A stretch of 64,000 nucleotides of DNA, from NCBI GenBank assembly GCA_018434685.1, contig JAHDOV010000019.1:1-64000 (forward strand), in the 5' to 3' direction. The notes below the pieces were generated by a model. The model made no database searches. It saw only the letters and a program-made list of their open reading frames with translations, and had not been told where the DNA came from. Both the position numbers and the translations under genes were made by a program. The DNA is from Deltaproteobacteria bacterium. GTDB lineage: Bacteria; Desulfobacterota; Desulfomonilia; UBA1062. This document shows, one piece after another, positions 51,882 to 60,766 of the stretch; within the stretch, counting starts at the first letter, position 1, and each line of letters begins with the position of its first letter.

Positions 51882-52205
51882 TCAGGAGCCTTTCTTTGTG
51901 GTGGTATGAATCGTCCTGACAAGATCTTCCAGGATCGAGTCGAACTGCTGCCTCATGTCGATCATGGTCTGCCTCATCCTGAGGATGATCTCCACCCCGG
52001 GGAGATTGACATCCATCTCCTCGATGAGGGTTTTTGCGATCCGGAGCTTCTCCACCTCGTAGCAATGGAACACCTCGGGGGCTGAGGTGTCTTTCTTCTC
52101 GGGGCACACGATGTCCTCTTTCATCAATTCCTCGAGGAACGACTCGTGTATCTCGAACGTCTCGATAACTTCCCGGAAGGTCCAGTATTCCTTCTTCATC
52201 GCCAT
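51882..52205 (-). CDS. CbpM/MerR-like chaperone modulator
   Basis: This 107-residue protein resembles CbpM (YWTFREVIETFEIHESFLEE, then EVFHCYEVEKLRIAKTLIEE, and a coiled C-terminal helix with IILRMRQTMIDMRQQFDSIL). CbpM binds the J domain of CbpA and blocks its DnaK stimulation. It converges with the DnaJ-like gene, leaving 11 bases between the stop codons, instead of being cotranscribed. Confidence 0.8.
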   Translation of the reverse strand: MAMKKEYWTFREVIETFEIHESFLEELMKEDIVCPEKKDTSAPEVFHCYEVEKLRIAKTLIEEMDVNLPGVEIILRMRQTMIDMRQQFDSILEDLVRTIHTTTKKGS

Positions 52206-52417
52206 GCCTTTCTTCCCCTGAAAACCACCCCACTGGAGCGGGGGCATGTGCATCATGTATGATCCGATTTTACCATGCCTGCACAGATTTTACAATGTCC
52301 CCCGCGTTTCCCGGCGGACGGGCAGAGGAGTCCGTCCGGAGAAGAATTCTCACGAATCGGGTGCCGCCTGTCATAGAACCTCATGGTTTTTGTTCTGTGA
52401 TCACGCCCTGCGGCCTG

Positions 52418-52681
52418 TTACAGCGCATTGCCGAAGGGAATTCTCAGTGCGCAGAACGTTCCCACGGTGTTGCCGCCGGCGTATGCCATGATGTTGAAGA
52501 TGCCGTTCATGGAGGCCTCGGAGATGATCACCGTCAGGAGCAGGAAGTTGACGAAGGTGATCAGCCCGCTCAGGAACGTGGCGCTCCAGACCTTTTTTTC
52601 GGCAATTGCCTTGGTATACCTGGTGACCAGCAGATCGATAACGATACCTGCACAAAACAGAAGAATTAGCTGTAGAATCAT
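52418..52681 (-). CDS. Small membrane protein
   Basis: This 87-residue protein has three hydrophobic helices (MILQLILLFCAGIVIDLLVT; ATFLSGLITFVNFLLLTVII; GIFNIMAYAGGNTVGTFCAL). It resembles the membrane part of DUF2179/DUF5698-like proteins, but I cannot assign it. The ribosome site is GAGGTG just upstream. Confidence 0.6.
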   Translation of the reverse strand: MILQLILLFCAGIVIDLLVTRYTKAIAEKKVWSATFLSGLITFVNFLLLTVIISEASMNGIFNIMAYAGGNTVGTFCALRIPFGNAL

Positions 52682-53224
52682 AATACACCTCGCTGCAGGA
52701 GGCCTGTATCATGGCAGTACCGGCTTGCAACCGTTGCATGCCGGGAGTCTCCGGCGGTACGCCCCGGTGTGTGCCCAAAGCGGGCGGAAAGCCCTTATGC
52801 TGCCCGGCCTGAACCGGCGCAATCCTCCACACAGCTGCCACACACCTTAGGGTTATGAGGCAAGGAGAGGTGATATTGCTTCTGATCGCGCCTGAAAACC
52901 GCTGACCCCGTCTCTGACGGGAGAATGTATATGATGCCGTTGGTTTATAGAAAGGTTTGTTGCGTTACGTGCACAACCTGACACGCACGAGCAATGAATA
53001 TCACCCTGCCTGCCTTATACCCGAGGGAGGCTCATTTTTATCCATGATATCCTCCTGAAAATGAATTTTATTTATATTGCTCTGAATATGTGATGAAAAT
53101 GCCATAATGCGCGGCTGAAGTCAAGAAGGTCTTTTTTGAAGGAATCGGGAACGAGCAGGCGAGAGGTTGTAGGTGCAGGGTATAAGGTTTGAGGTATGAG
53201 GTGCAGGGTTTAAGGTTGAACAGG
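52682..53224. other. Intergenic region with heptamer repeat
   Basis: A 543-base non-coding region between minus-strand genes. At 53163-53218 eight degenerate seven-base units of form NRGGTNN lie in tandem (GAGGTTG, TAGGTGC, AGGGTAT, AAGGTTT and so on). The region before it is relatively AT-rich (53040-53110) with no recognised gene or RNA. Confidence 0.65.
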
Positions 53225-54253
53225 TCAGGAGATCTTCGTGTCAGAAGAGGTTCGGCCCGCTTCGATGAGATGCCCCGGCAGGGTGTCATGAATGATGCGC
53301 TCGATGATCGCGGGGTATGGAATGCCGGCCTTCGTTGCCGCAGCCACGAACCCGCTGTCGGGAGAGATGCAGGGATTTGCATTTACCTCGAGCACCCACG
53401 GGGTCCCGAGATGGTCGACCCGGAAATCCACGCGCGCATAGCCGCGCAGTTCAAAATGTTCCCAGCATCTCAGGGCAATGGTGCCGAGGGTCTCCAGGAG
53501 CCCCTTATCGTCTGCGGGAAAGTCGAACGAGCGCACCGTGCCCTTGTATTCATCCGAATCCTGGTCCCACTTCGCCCGGTAATCCACGATGGCATGCCTG
53601 TGCTCCGGCAGCTGGAACCTGATCTCGGCCGCGGGCAGGACTTCGGGCCCCGCCGGGCCGGCGAGCACCGAGAGGTTGAACTCCCTGCCCGCGATGTACC
53701 GTTCGGCAAAACATTCGAGACCGAGCAGGCTTGAACGCTCCTCGACGAGACGCTCCAGGGTTGACCTGCTGTCTGCCGTCACCACGGAATCGTCATCGAG
53801 ACCGATGGATGCCTCCTCCCACAATGCCTTGATGATGTAGGTGTCGGGCAACGGCAGGGGTGTAAGGGGCGTGTGGCCCGGTACGAGCCACTGCGGGGTG
53901 TCGATGCGGCAGCGTGCCATCCATTTTTTGCCCAGGACCTTGTTGGAGGTCAGGAACATGGCCTCGGCAGACGCACCCGTATAGAGAAGGCCGAGGTGAT
54001 CCAGTATCGATGGGGCCACATGGATGAGACGGCCGTCGCCGTCAACGGATTCCACGAGGTTGAAGACGCAGTCCGGCTTCAATGCCCGGATCTCCCTGGT
54101 GAAGGTCTCCCCGGGGAGTTCGAACGGCAGGGAGACAGCCTGGAACCCCAGGGAGGACAGTGCCCTGGATACCTCCTCGGCCTGGACGAGCACGTCGCGT
54201 TCGTCCTCCAGGGCATCATCCGGGACCGGGTTGTGCAGGATAACGATCTTCAT
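53225..54253 (-). CDS. ATP-grasp ligase, D-Ala-D-Ala ligase-like (second in operon)
   Basis: This 342-residue ATP-grasp enzyme of the Ddl type has N-terminal FNLVESVDGDGRLIHVAPSI, substrate lid IIKALWEEASIGLDD and C-terminal metal site YARVDFRVDHLGTPWVLEVN with NANPCISPDSG. It should couple a carboxylate to an amine via acyl phosphate. It is third in the kamA operon, 10 bases after another Ddl-like gene. True cell-wall Ddl is usually with mur genes, so a specialised substrate is likely. Confidence 0.85.
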   Translation of the reverse strand: MKIVILHNPVPDDALEDERDVLVQAEEVSRALSSLGFQAVSLPFELPGETFTREIRALKPDCVFNLVESVDGDGRLIHVAPSILDHLGLLYTGASAEAMFLTSNKVLGKKWMARCRIDTPQWLVPGHTPLTPLPLPDTYIIKALWEEASIGLDDDSVVTADSRSTLERLVEERSSLLGLECFAERYIAGREFNLSVLAGPAGPEVLPAAEIRFQLPEHRHAIVDYRAKWDQDSDEYKGTVRSFDFPADDKGLLETLGTIALRCWEHFELRGYARVDFRVDHLGTPWVLEVNANPCISPDSGFVAAATKAGIPYPAIIERIIHDTLPGHLIEAGRTSSDTKIS

Positions 54254-54263
54254 TATCTCGTTT

Positions 54264-55238
54264 TTAGAGTCGCTTCAGGGCAGAATGCATGATGCGATCG
54301 ATGAGCTCCAGGTAGGTGATATTGTTCAGCCTGCATATGATGGGCAGGTCGGAATGCACGGGGTTGAGCCCTGCCAGCGGGTTGACCTCGATAAAGTTGG
54401 CCTCGCCGTTGCCGTCCATGCGGATATCGACCCGACCGCCGTCTCTGCACCCCAGGGCGTTCCATGAGGCAAGGGCAAGGTCGGTGCATTTCTGCACGAT
54501 CTCTTTCTCGGGGACGTGATATTCGATGATCTTCTCATAGTTGGACTTGTTGGAGTATGAGTAGATGGCATCCCCGGTAAAACCCTCTTTGAAGACGATT
54601 TCCATCACGCCCACCACGGTCGCGTCGTCGTCCGTTCCCACGATACCCGTGGTGAACTCCCTTCCGGACAGATAGGTCTCCACGAGCACGCTCTGGTGGA
54701 ACTGCTCGAGCAGCTGGGTACAGATCACCGCAAGCTCATCCGGTGACGAGATCTTCGATGCAGCGGTGATTCCCTTGCCGGTTCCCTCTCCGATGGGCTT
54801 GGCAAAGAGCGGATACGGCAGGGATACCTTCTTTATATCCGAAGGCCTTCTCACCACGGCAAAATCTGCTGTTGCTATTCCCGCATCGCGGACAAGGGTC
54901 TTTGCCAGCCCCTTATCCAGGGTCAGTGCGAGTACCAGGGTATCGGAAAAGGTGTAGGGGATGCTGTACGCATCGAGCAGTGCCGGGACCTGGGCCTCAC
55001 GGCCCAGGCCATTCATGCCTTCGGCAATGTTGAATACGATGTCCCACCGGTGGCCCGAGGCAAGCCGGGTGACGAGACTTTTCACGTTCCCGATCCTGTC
55101 CGGTTCGAAACCGCCGGCCACCAGGGCATCTTCGATGCCCTGGATTGTGTCTTCGCGGTCGAATTCCGCGGTCTCTTCGGCGGAGTACCCCTCCCTCAGG
55201 TAGTCATCCCTGAGGTCATACGTGATGCCTACTTTCAT
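54264..55238 (-). CDS. ATP-grasp ligase, D-Ala-D-Ala ligase-like (first in operon)
   Basis: This 324-residue Ddl-like ATP-grasp enzyme has FNIAEGMNGLGREAQVPALL, PLFAKPIGEGTGKGI in the ATP lid, and GRVDIRMDGNGEANFIEVNP with a following LAGLNPVHSDLP, which replaces the usual N-P-G-M/F. It lies 11 bases after kamA. Together with the next ligase it may build a short peptide from the amino acid made by KamA. Substrates are unknown. Confidence 0.85.
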   Translation of the reverse strand: MKVGITYDLRDDYLREGYSAEETAEFDREDTIQGIEDALVAGGFEPDRIGNVKSLVTRLASGHRWDIVFNIAEGMNGLGREAQVPALLDAYSIPYTFSDTLVLALTLDKGLAKTLVRDAGIATADFAVVRRPSDIKKVSLPYPLFAKPIGEGTGKGITAASKISSPDELAVICTQLLEQFHQSVLVETYLSGREFTTGIVGTDDDATVVGVMEIVFKEGFTGDAIYSYSNKSNYEKIIEYHVPEKEIVQKCTDLALASWNALGCRDGGRVDIRMDGNGEANFIEVNPLAGLNPVHSDLPIICRLNNITYLELIDRIMHSALKRL

Positions 55239-55249
55239 GATATACCTCT

Positions 55250-56548
55250 TTAGAGACTGGCCGGTTGGAGATCAGGGTACCTGAACAACCTGCCCTCGTA
55301 GTTTCTCAGCTTCACGTCACCGTGTTCACGACCCTGGAAATAGTCCGGCAGGAGCGGGATCTTGCCGCCGCCGCCAGGGGCGTCGATGACATACTGGGGT
55401 ACGGCATACCCGGTCGTATGACCGCGCAGGCCTTCGATCATCTCCAGTCCTTTCTCTACAGAGGTGCGGAAGTGGGATGAGCCGAGGATGGGATCGCACT
55501 GATAGAGATAGTACGGTCGCACCCGTATCTTGAGAAGTCCGTGGTAGAGCGACTTGAGGGTTTCCACGTTATCGTTGATCCCCTTTAAGAGAACCGTCTG
55601 GCTTCCCAGCGGGATTCCCGCATCGGCGAGAAGGTTGCAGGCGGCAGCAGTTTCCGGGGTCAGTTCGTCAGGGTGAGTGAAATGAATGCTCATCCACAGC
55701 GGCCGGAATTTTTTCAGGATCCGCAGCAGCTTCGGCGTGATCCTCTGGGGGAGAACAGCCGGGACCTTCGTGCCGATGCGCACCATTTCCACGTGCGGAA
55801 TTCGTGCGATGCTCGACAGCAGATACTCCAGCTGGGTGTCAGGCAGGGTGAGCGGGTCGCCTCCCGAAATGAGCACGTCTCTCACCTCAGGGGTTGCCTC
55901 GATGTACGCGATGGCCTTCTGCCACTGTGAGATACTTCCCCTGAACCGGTGGTTGTTGCCGACTATGCGGGAACGGGTGCAGTACCGGCAGTAGGTTGAG
56001 CAGAAGCCGGTGGTGAGAAACAGTACCCGGTCCGGATAGCGGTGCACCAGTCCCGGAACCGGGCTCTGATCCTCTTCTCCGAGGGGATCTGCGGCCTCCG
56101 AGGGGCTGACCAGATATTCGTCCATCACGGGAACCACGGATCGCCGCAGGGCCTGGGTCGGGTTGTCCCTGTCCAGAAGGCTTGCGTAGTACGGGGTGAT
56201 GCGCAACGGTACCCCGCTCCTGTGCTGCATCATGGCCAGACTCTCGTCTCCGGTCAGTGCGATGATCCGCTGGATCTGCTCCCTGGTGTAGATGCTGTTG
56301 CGGATCTGCCAGTGCCAGTTGGACCAGTCCGCCGGCGTCGCGTTCGGGAAGAAATCGCGGAGAAACTCGCTGGACCGGGCGCTCAGGGGAATACGGCCGA
56401 TGGAGGTAAGTTTAATGTCGGTTCGGGGTGCAAGATACTGCGATTCTGAGAGGGACTCAGATATGGGGGGGGGTTCGTCGACAACTTCGCTACCGAGGGG
56501 GTCGGGGTCCTGCATTTCAGTGGAGATTGCTGAGCATTTGTTCTCCAT
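55250..56548 (-). CDS. kamA: Lysine 2,3-aminomutase family radical SAM enzyme
   Basis: This 432-residue radical SAM/PLP enzyme has the cluster motif CSTYCRYC (Cys183, 187, 190), PLP lysine in DAPGGGGK (Lys396), and Asp352 and Asp389 at the two positions that hold the lysine side chain in LAM (glutamate mutase has other residues there). It should convert L-lysine to beta-lysine. The N-terminal 40 residues are an unusual acidic extension. The start has AAAGGAGG. It heads an operon with two ATP-grasp ligases, so beta-lysine probably feeds a peptide or conjugate rather than fermentation. Confidence 0.88.
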   Translation of the reverse strand: MENKCSAISTEMQDPDPLGSEVVDEPPPISESLSESQYLAPRTDIKLTSIGRIPLSARSSEFLRDFFPNATPADWSNWHWQIRNSIYTREQIQRIIALTGDESLAMMQHRSGVPLRITPYYASLLDRDNPTQALRRSVVPVMDEYLVSPSEAADPLGEEDQSPVPGLVHRYPDRVLFLTTGFCSTYCRYCTRSRIVGNNHRFRGSISQWQKAIAYIEATPEVRDVLISGGDPLTLPDTQLEYLLSSIARIPHVEMVRIGTKVPAVLPQRITPKLLRILKKFRPLWMSIHFTHPDELTPETAAACNLLADAGIPLGSQTVLLKGINDNVETLKSLYHGLLKIRVRPYYLYQCDPILGSSHFRTSVEKGLEMIEGLRGHTTGYAVPQYVIDAPGGGGKIPLLPDYFQGREHGDVKLRNYEGRLFRYPDLQPASL

Positions 56549-57392
56549 TTTTTAAATCCTCCTATGATGGGATATGGGTGTATTGTTGTGGCATTTCAAA
56601 ATGTTTCCTGATGATGAACGCCGCTGTGACATCGAATTAGGATAGGGACAGGGTAACATCAATCAAGGATGGCAAAATCACGTAATGCCATCATCAAAAT
56701 TGTAGAAAACCGTTTTCTACGTGTCATGTTCAACCCTTTTTATGGATTTGTCTTCAGCCGTAAAATTCCTTAAAACCGAAGAAATTCTGTGGCTGTTGAG
56801 ATCTCTAATAGTCCTCTTTTTATAAATTGCAAGAGTTTTTTGCTGGGAAATTAAGAATTGTAATTTTGCCTGAAAACCACGGGATAGACCGGTTCACAGC
56901 GCTCAGGGGCCGGCAGTTCCGGCACGGTGACCTGAGTTTGCGGACACCGTAAAAAACATGATATAATACAAGCAGATAACTCATAAAAACAGATGCGGGA
57001 TGAGCGCAGGCTGACCTGCCGGCAGATACCGATTCTCCCGGCCGGGGATCAATGGCCGGATGAGTCCGTTGAAGGCCTGGTTGCCGGAAAAAAACCATCC
57101 GGATGCGGTGCGGCAGGGATACCTCAGCGGGACCGTATTTTTTCGATATTTGTCGTTTTTCCGATCACCACGAGAATATCGCTCATACCGGTTGTATGCA
57201 TCCGGTTATCCGCCGCCTGGGAATCTCCGGGGTTGAAGGCCGGGCCGAGATGGTGTAATGGCGAAAATCCGACTGGACGGTCTGGGTGTCCGGAAAGATC
57301 GAGAGATCCTTTTTTTGGGCGCCGGACGGGTTATATATAGACCATAGGAAGTAACTTTAGAAAATGAAGAGAACAGGAAGGGAGATGGTACC
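56549..57392. other. Long divergent intergenic region with inverted repeats
   Basis: This 844-base region contains GATGGCA (56668-56674) and TGCCATC (56686-56692), a perfect 7-bp repeat with an 11-bp spacer, and directly beside it GTAGAAAAC-C-GTTTTCTAC (56702-56720), a perfect 9-bp palindrome. Both are upstream of kamA and operator-like. Facing the other way, TTGCGG (56938-56943) and TATAAT (56962-56967) form a plausible plus-strand promoter with an 18-base spacer about 420 bases before the acyl-CoA synthetase. Short ORFs here look non-coding. Confidence 0.6.
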
Positions 57393-59546
57393 ATGAACAA
57401 TCTTGATGCGATCTTTTCGCCCCGATCCGTTGCCGTGCTCGGTGCCTCTGCGACTCCGGGGAAAGTGGGACACGATATCTTTGCCAACATCCTCAAGGGG
57501 GGCTATACGGGCACGCTCTATCCGGTGAATCCCAGTGCCAGGGCAATACTGAGCGTGAAGGCCTACAGGAGCATCTCGGAGATACCCGAAGATATCGATC
57601 TGGCGATCATCATCCTGCCGCCTGCACTTGCCCTGCCTGCGGTGACCGACTCCATCGAGAAGGGGGTCCGGGGCATTGTCATTGTCAGTGCCGGGTTCCG
57701 GGAGGTGGGTGATGAAGGCCGCATCATCGAGGACAAGATCGTGGCAGAGTGCCGGAAGGCAGGGGTCCGTCTCGTGGGGCCGAACTGCCTGGGCGTGATC
57801 AATCCCGGAGAAGCCATACGTCTGAACGCCAGCTTCTCCACGCGGATGCCCCAGTCGGGGAACATCTCCTTCATCTCCCAGAGCGGGGCGCTCTGTACGG
57901 CGGTCCTGGATTTTGCCGCAGACCGCGACTTCGGTTTCTCCAAGTTCATCTCCATCGGGAACAAGGCGGACGTGGACGAGCTCGATCTGCTGCGCTACCT
58001 CCACGAGGATCTCGATACGGAGGTCATCATGATCTATCTGGAAGAGCTTCGCCGGGGCCCGGAATTCATCGAGGCGGTCAAAGAGATCACCACGGGGCAT
58101 CGTCCGACGCCGATCCTGGCGATCAAATCGGGAAGGACAACCGCCGGGGCACAGGCAGCGGCATCCCATACCGGGGCACTGGCCGGTTCAGAGGCTGTCT
58201 ACGATGCAATCTTCAAACAATCGGGAATTATTCGATGCAACACCATCGACGAACTCTTCGACTTTGGCAATGCCTTCTCCTACAAAAAACGGAGCCAGCT
58301 CGGCAAGCATGTACGCAAGATTCCATCCGGGAACAGGGTGGCCATCGTGACGAATGCCGGCGGGCCGGGCATCCTTGCCACGGACATGACCATGTCGACG
58401 GGGCTGCAGCTGGCAAAGTTCAGTGAGGAAACCGTCGAAGCCCTGAAAAGCCACCTGCCCTCGGCTGCGAATATACACAATCCCGTGGATGTCATCGGTG
58501 ATGCCCCCTATGACCGGTATGAGAACGCGCTCAATGCGGTTATCCGGGACGAGAACGTCGACGGCGCCCTGGTCATTCTCACGCCCCAATCCATGACCAA
58601 TGCCCTGGGAACGGCACAGGCCATCGTGAAGATCGCACAGCGTTCGAACAAGCCGATTCTGTGCTGCTTCATGGGGATTATCGATGTCTCCAACGGTGTG
58701 AAGTATCTTCAGGAACACGGCTACCCGGTATACCGTTTTCCCGAAAACGCGGCAAATGCCTTTGCAGCGCTCTACCGATATTCGAAATGGCTGAGCCGCC
58801 AGCATCTGGCGCAGTTTAAGCTGAAACATGACAATGAGCGGGCTTCACGCATTATCGATGAGTGCCTTGCGGCGGGAAGAACCAGGCTGGGAGAGCTTGA
58901 CGGAAACGAGCTGCTCGCGTGCTACGGCTTTCCTGTGCTGCCGACCAGGCTGGCTAAAACCCCTGATGAAGCGGTGGAGATTGCCAAGGACATGGGGCTG
59001 CCCGTGGTCATGAAGATTGTTTCGCCCCAGATCCTCCACAAATCGGATGCAGGCGGTGTCATGGTGGGACTTGGTACCGAAGAAGAGGTACGATCCGCCT
59101 TCGGGAAAATCGTGGAAAATGCCGGAAAGTACGATCCCTCAGCAGAGATCGAAGGGGTGCTCGTGGTCAGGATGGCACCCGAGGGTGAGGAGATTATTTT
59201 GGGGGCAAACCGCTATCCCACTTTCGGACCGCTCTTGATGTTCGGGCTCGGGGGCATCTTTGTCGAGGTGTTCAAGGATGTGGAGTTCCGTCTCGCCCCC
59301 ATAGGCAGAAACGAGGCCAGGCGCATGATCCGGGGCATAAAAGGGTATAAGATCCTGCAGGGATTCCGCGGCAGACCCAAGAGAGACATCCAGATCCTGG
59401 AGAAGATGATGGTGAGCCTCTCTGCCCTGGTGACCGATCATCCCGAGATCTCGGAGATCGATATCAACCCGCTCCTCGTTCACGAGGAAGGCAAGGGGGC
59501 AACCGTTGCCGACTGCAGGATCATACTTGTTCCGCCAAAAGATTGA
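57393..59546 (+). CDS. ADP-forming acetyl/acyl-CoA synthetase (fused alpha-beta)
   Basis: This 717-residue enzyme converts acyl-CoA + ADP + phosphate to acid + CoA + ATP. The alpha part (about 1-460) has a CoA-binding Rossmann domain (IFSPRSVAVLGASATPGKVG) and ligase domain including the phospho-His region (SHTGALAGSEAVYDAIFKQS). The beta part is an ATP-grasp domain (PVVMKIVSPQILHKSDAGGV; FGLGGIFVEVFKDVEFRLAP). Typical of anaerobes conserving energy from acyl-CoA, and possibly coupled to the acyl-CoA dehydrogenase and AOR nearby. Confidence 0.93.
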   Translation: MNNLDAIFSPRSVAVLGASATPGKVGHDIFANILKGGYTGTLYPVNPSARAILSVKAYRSISEIPEDIDLAIIILPPALALPAVTDSIEKGVRGIVIVSAGFREVGDEGRIIEDKIVAECRKAGVRLVGPNCLGVINPGEAIRLNASFSTRMPQSGNISFISQSGALCTAVLDFAADRDFGFSKFISIGNKADVDELDLLRYLHEDLDTEVIMIYLEELRRGPEFIEAVKEITTGHRPTPILAIKSGRTTAGAQAAASHTGALAGSEAVYDAIFKQSGIIRCNTIDELFDFGNAFSYKKRSQLGKHVRKIPSGNRVAIVTNAGGPGILATDMTMSTGLQLAKFSEETVEALKSHLPSAANIHNPVDVIGDAPYDRYENALNAVIRDENVDGALVILTPQSMTNALGTAQAIVKIAQRSNKPILCCFMGIIDVSNGVKYLQEHGYPVYRFPENAANAFAALYRYSKWLSRQHLAQFKLKHDNERASRIIDECLAAGRTRLGELDGNELLACYGFPVLPTRLAKTPDEAVEIAKDMGLPVVMKIVSPQILHKSDAGGVMVGLGTEEEVRSAFGKIVENAGKYDPSAEIEGVLVVRMAPEGEEIILGANRYPTFGPLLMFGLGGIFVEVFKDVEFRLAPIGRNEARRMIRGIKGYKILQGFRGRPKRDIQILEKMMVSLSALVTDHPEISEIDINPLLVHEEGKGATVADCRIILVPPKD

Positions 59547-59676
59547 TTCCGTCTGTCGTGATTCGTGTATTCCTTCCACGTGAGGGTATCCGGGCCGCAG
59601 CAGGGCGAACGTCGCTGAGGTGCGGCCCGGCTTATCAGCGCTTGTTGTTTGTTTTTCAACATGTTACGGTGTCTGA

Positions 59677-60273
59677 ATGAAAGATTTCTGGCTCTGTTTT
59701 GTTCCGCTGTTCGTTTCGGTGGATGCCATCGGGGTGCTCCCCATGTTCCTCGGCCTGACCGAGGGAATCGAGAAGGGGCCTGTCCGGCGAATACTCATCC
59801 AGTCTGTCCTCACTGCCATGTTCGTGGCCCTGGTCTTTCTCGTGGGTGGTACGGCCCTGCTGAGGCTCCTGGGAATCAGCATCGCAGACTTTATGGTGGC
59901 CGGGGGGATCATGATCTTCGTGATTGCCATGAGCGATCTGGTTTCTGCGGAAAAGCGTCAGCGCAAGGTGGACAAGGACAGTCTCGGCGCAGTTCCCCTC
60001 GGTGTTCCCCTGATTGCCGGCCCTGCGGTTTTTACCACGTCGATTCTCCTGCTCAACTCGTACGGGGCGTTCATGACCGCAGTCTCCCTTGTCCTCAACA
60101 TCCTCATCGCCGGAGGCATTTTCTCCTTTGCCCCCCAGATCAACAGTCTGCTCGGCAAGACAGGGTCAAAGATCATCTCCAAGATTGCCAGTCTTTTGCT
60201 GACCGCCATTGCCATCATGATGATCCGCAGGGGGATCTTCCTGCTGATAGCCCAGTTTATCCAGGGTTTGTGA
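59677..60273 (+). CDS. MarC-family membrane protein
   Basis: This 198-residue protein has six membrane helices and MarC-family motifs (VSVDAIGVLPMFLGLTEG; VAGGIMIFVIAMSDLV; PLGVPLIAGPAVFTT). Its function is unresolved; the name comes from the mar locus, where it is not a drug pump. The ATG at 59677 agrees with the family N terminus. Confidence 0.88.
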   Translation: MKDFWLCFVPLFVSVDAIGVLPMFLGLTEGIEKGPVRRILIQSVLTAMFVALVFLVGGTALLRLLGISIADFMVAGGIMIFVIAMSDLVSAEKRQRKVDKDSLGAVPLGVPLIAGPAVFTTSILLLNSYGAFMTAVSLVLNILIAGGIFSFAPQINSLLGKTGSKIISKIASLLLTAIAIMMIRRGIFLLIAQFIQGL

Positions 60274-60303
60274 GGGGGAAGTCGAGTACCCCGTGCCGGG
60301 CAT

Positions 60304-60462
60304 AAAAAAAATGCCAGAAGAACGCTAAAGGAGGGTGAGCATAGATTCGGAGGTCTATGCTCCTCTTCTGGCATAAAGGAGGTACTCTATGAAACAGAGT
60401 ATAAAACTCATAAACCACAGGTTACCGGGCAGGTGTATCAGCAGAACAATGAAAATTGTATC
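60304..60462 (-). ncRNA. Structured repeat RNA, copy 3
   Basis: Third copy, about 159 nt on the minus strand: CUGAUACAC near the 5' end, hairpin ACUCU-GUUUCAU-AGAGU (different stem bases from copies 1 and 2 but still paired), ACCUCCUUUA, terminal stem UGCCAGAAG/CUUCUGGCA enclosing GAGCAUAG/CUAUGCUC, and eight U residues. It converges on marC. Upstream the sequence GACAAACAAC about 34 bases before UACA is shared with copy 2 and may be part of the promoter. Confidence 0.68.
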
Positions 60463-60766
60463 ATCCCCGCTCTCGTGGGCGATCGTTGTTTGTCCTACGC
60501 CCCGGTGCTTTTCATGAAGTGAAGAACGGGTCTTTGCGGCAGGGACGCACGGCGTGTCCTTCATTTCTCCCTGACCGGACGAGAGCGCAGTGCCCGGGCA
60601 GGTACCTTCAATGGATGTGTTTGTAAACTTCTACCGGCGGCCTGTACGGGATTGTCAGAGCAGTTTCCCGTTGACACCCGAGCTGAAGATGTTCAACAAT
60701 CCGGCATTGATCGCAGAGTATACGCAAGGCCCGCGTGACACCGGGGAGAACAGCAGGAGGCAGCGT

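Noticed and set aside
53163-53218. CRISPR-like tandem repeat
   Set aside because: Units are seven bases without spacers; no cas genes are present.
56820-57340. Two overlapping short frames (92 and 115 codons) upstream of the acyl-CoA synthetase
   Set aside because: No ribosome sites, no recognisable domains, and they overlap on opposite strands in a region with promoter and repeat features.
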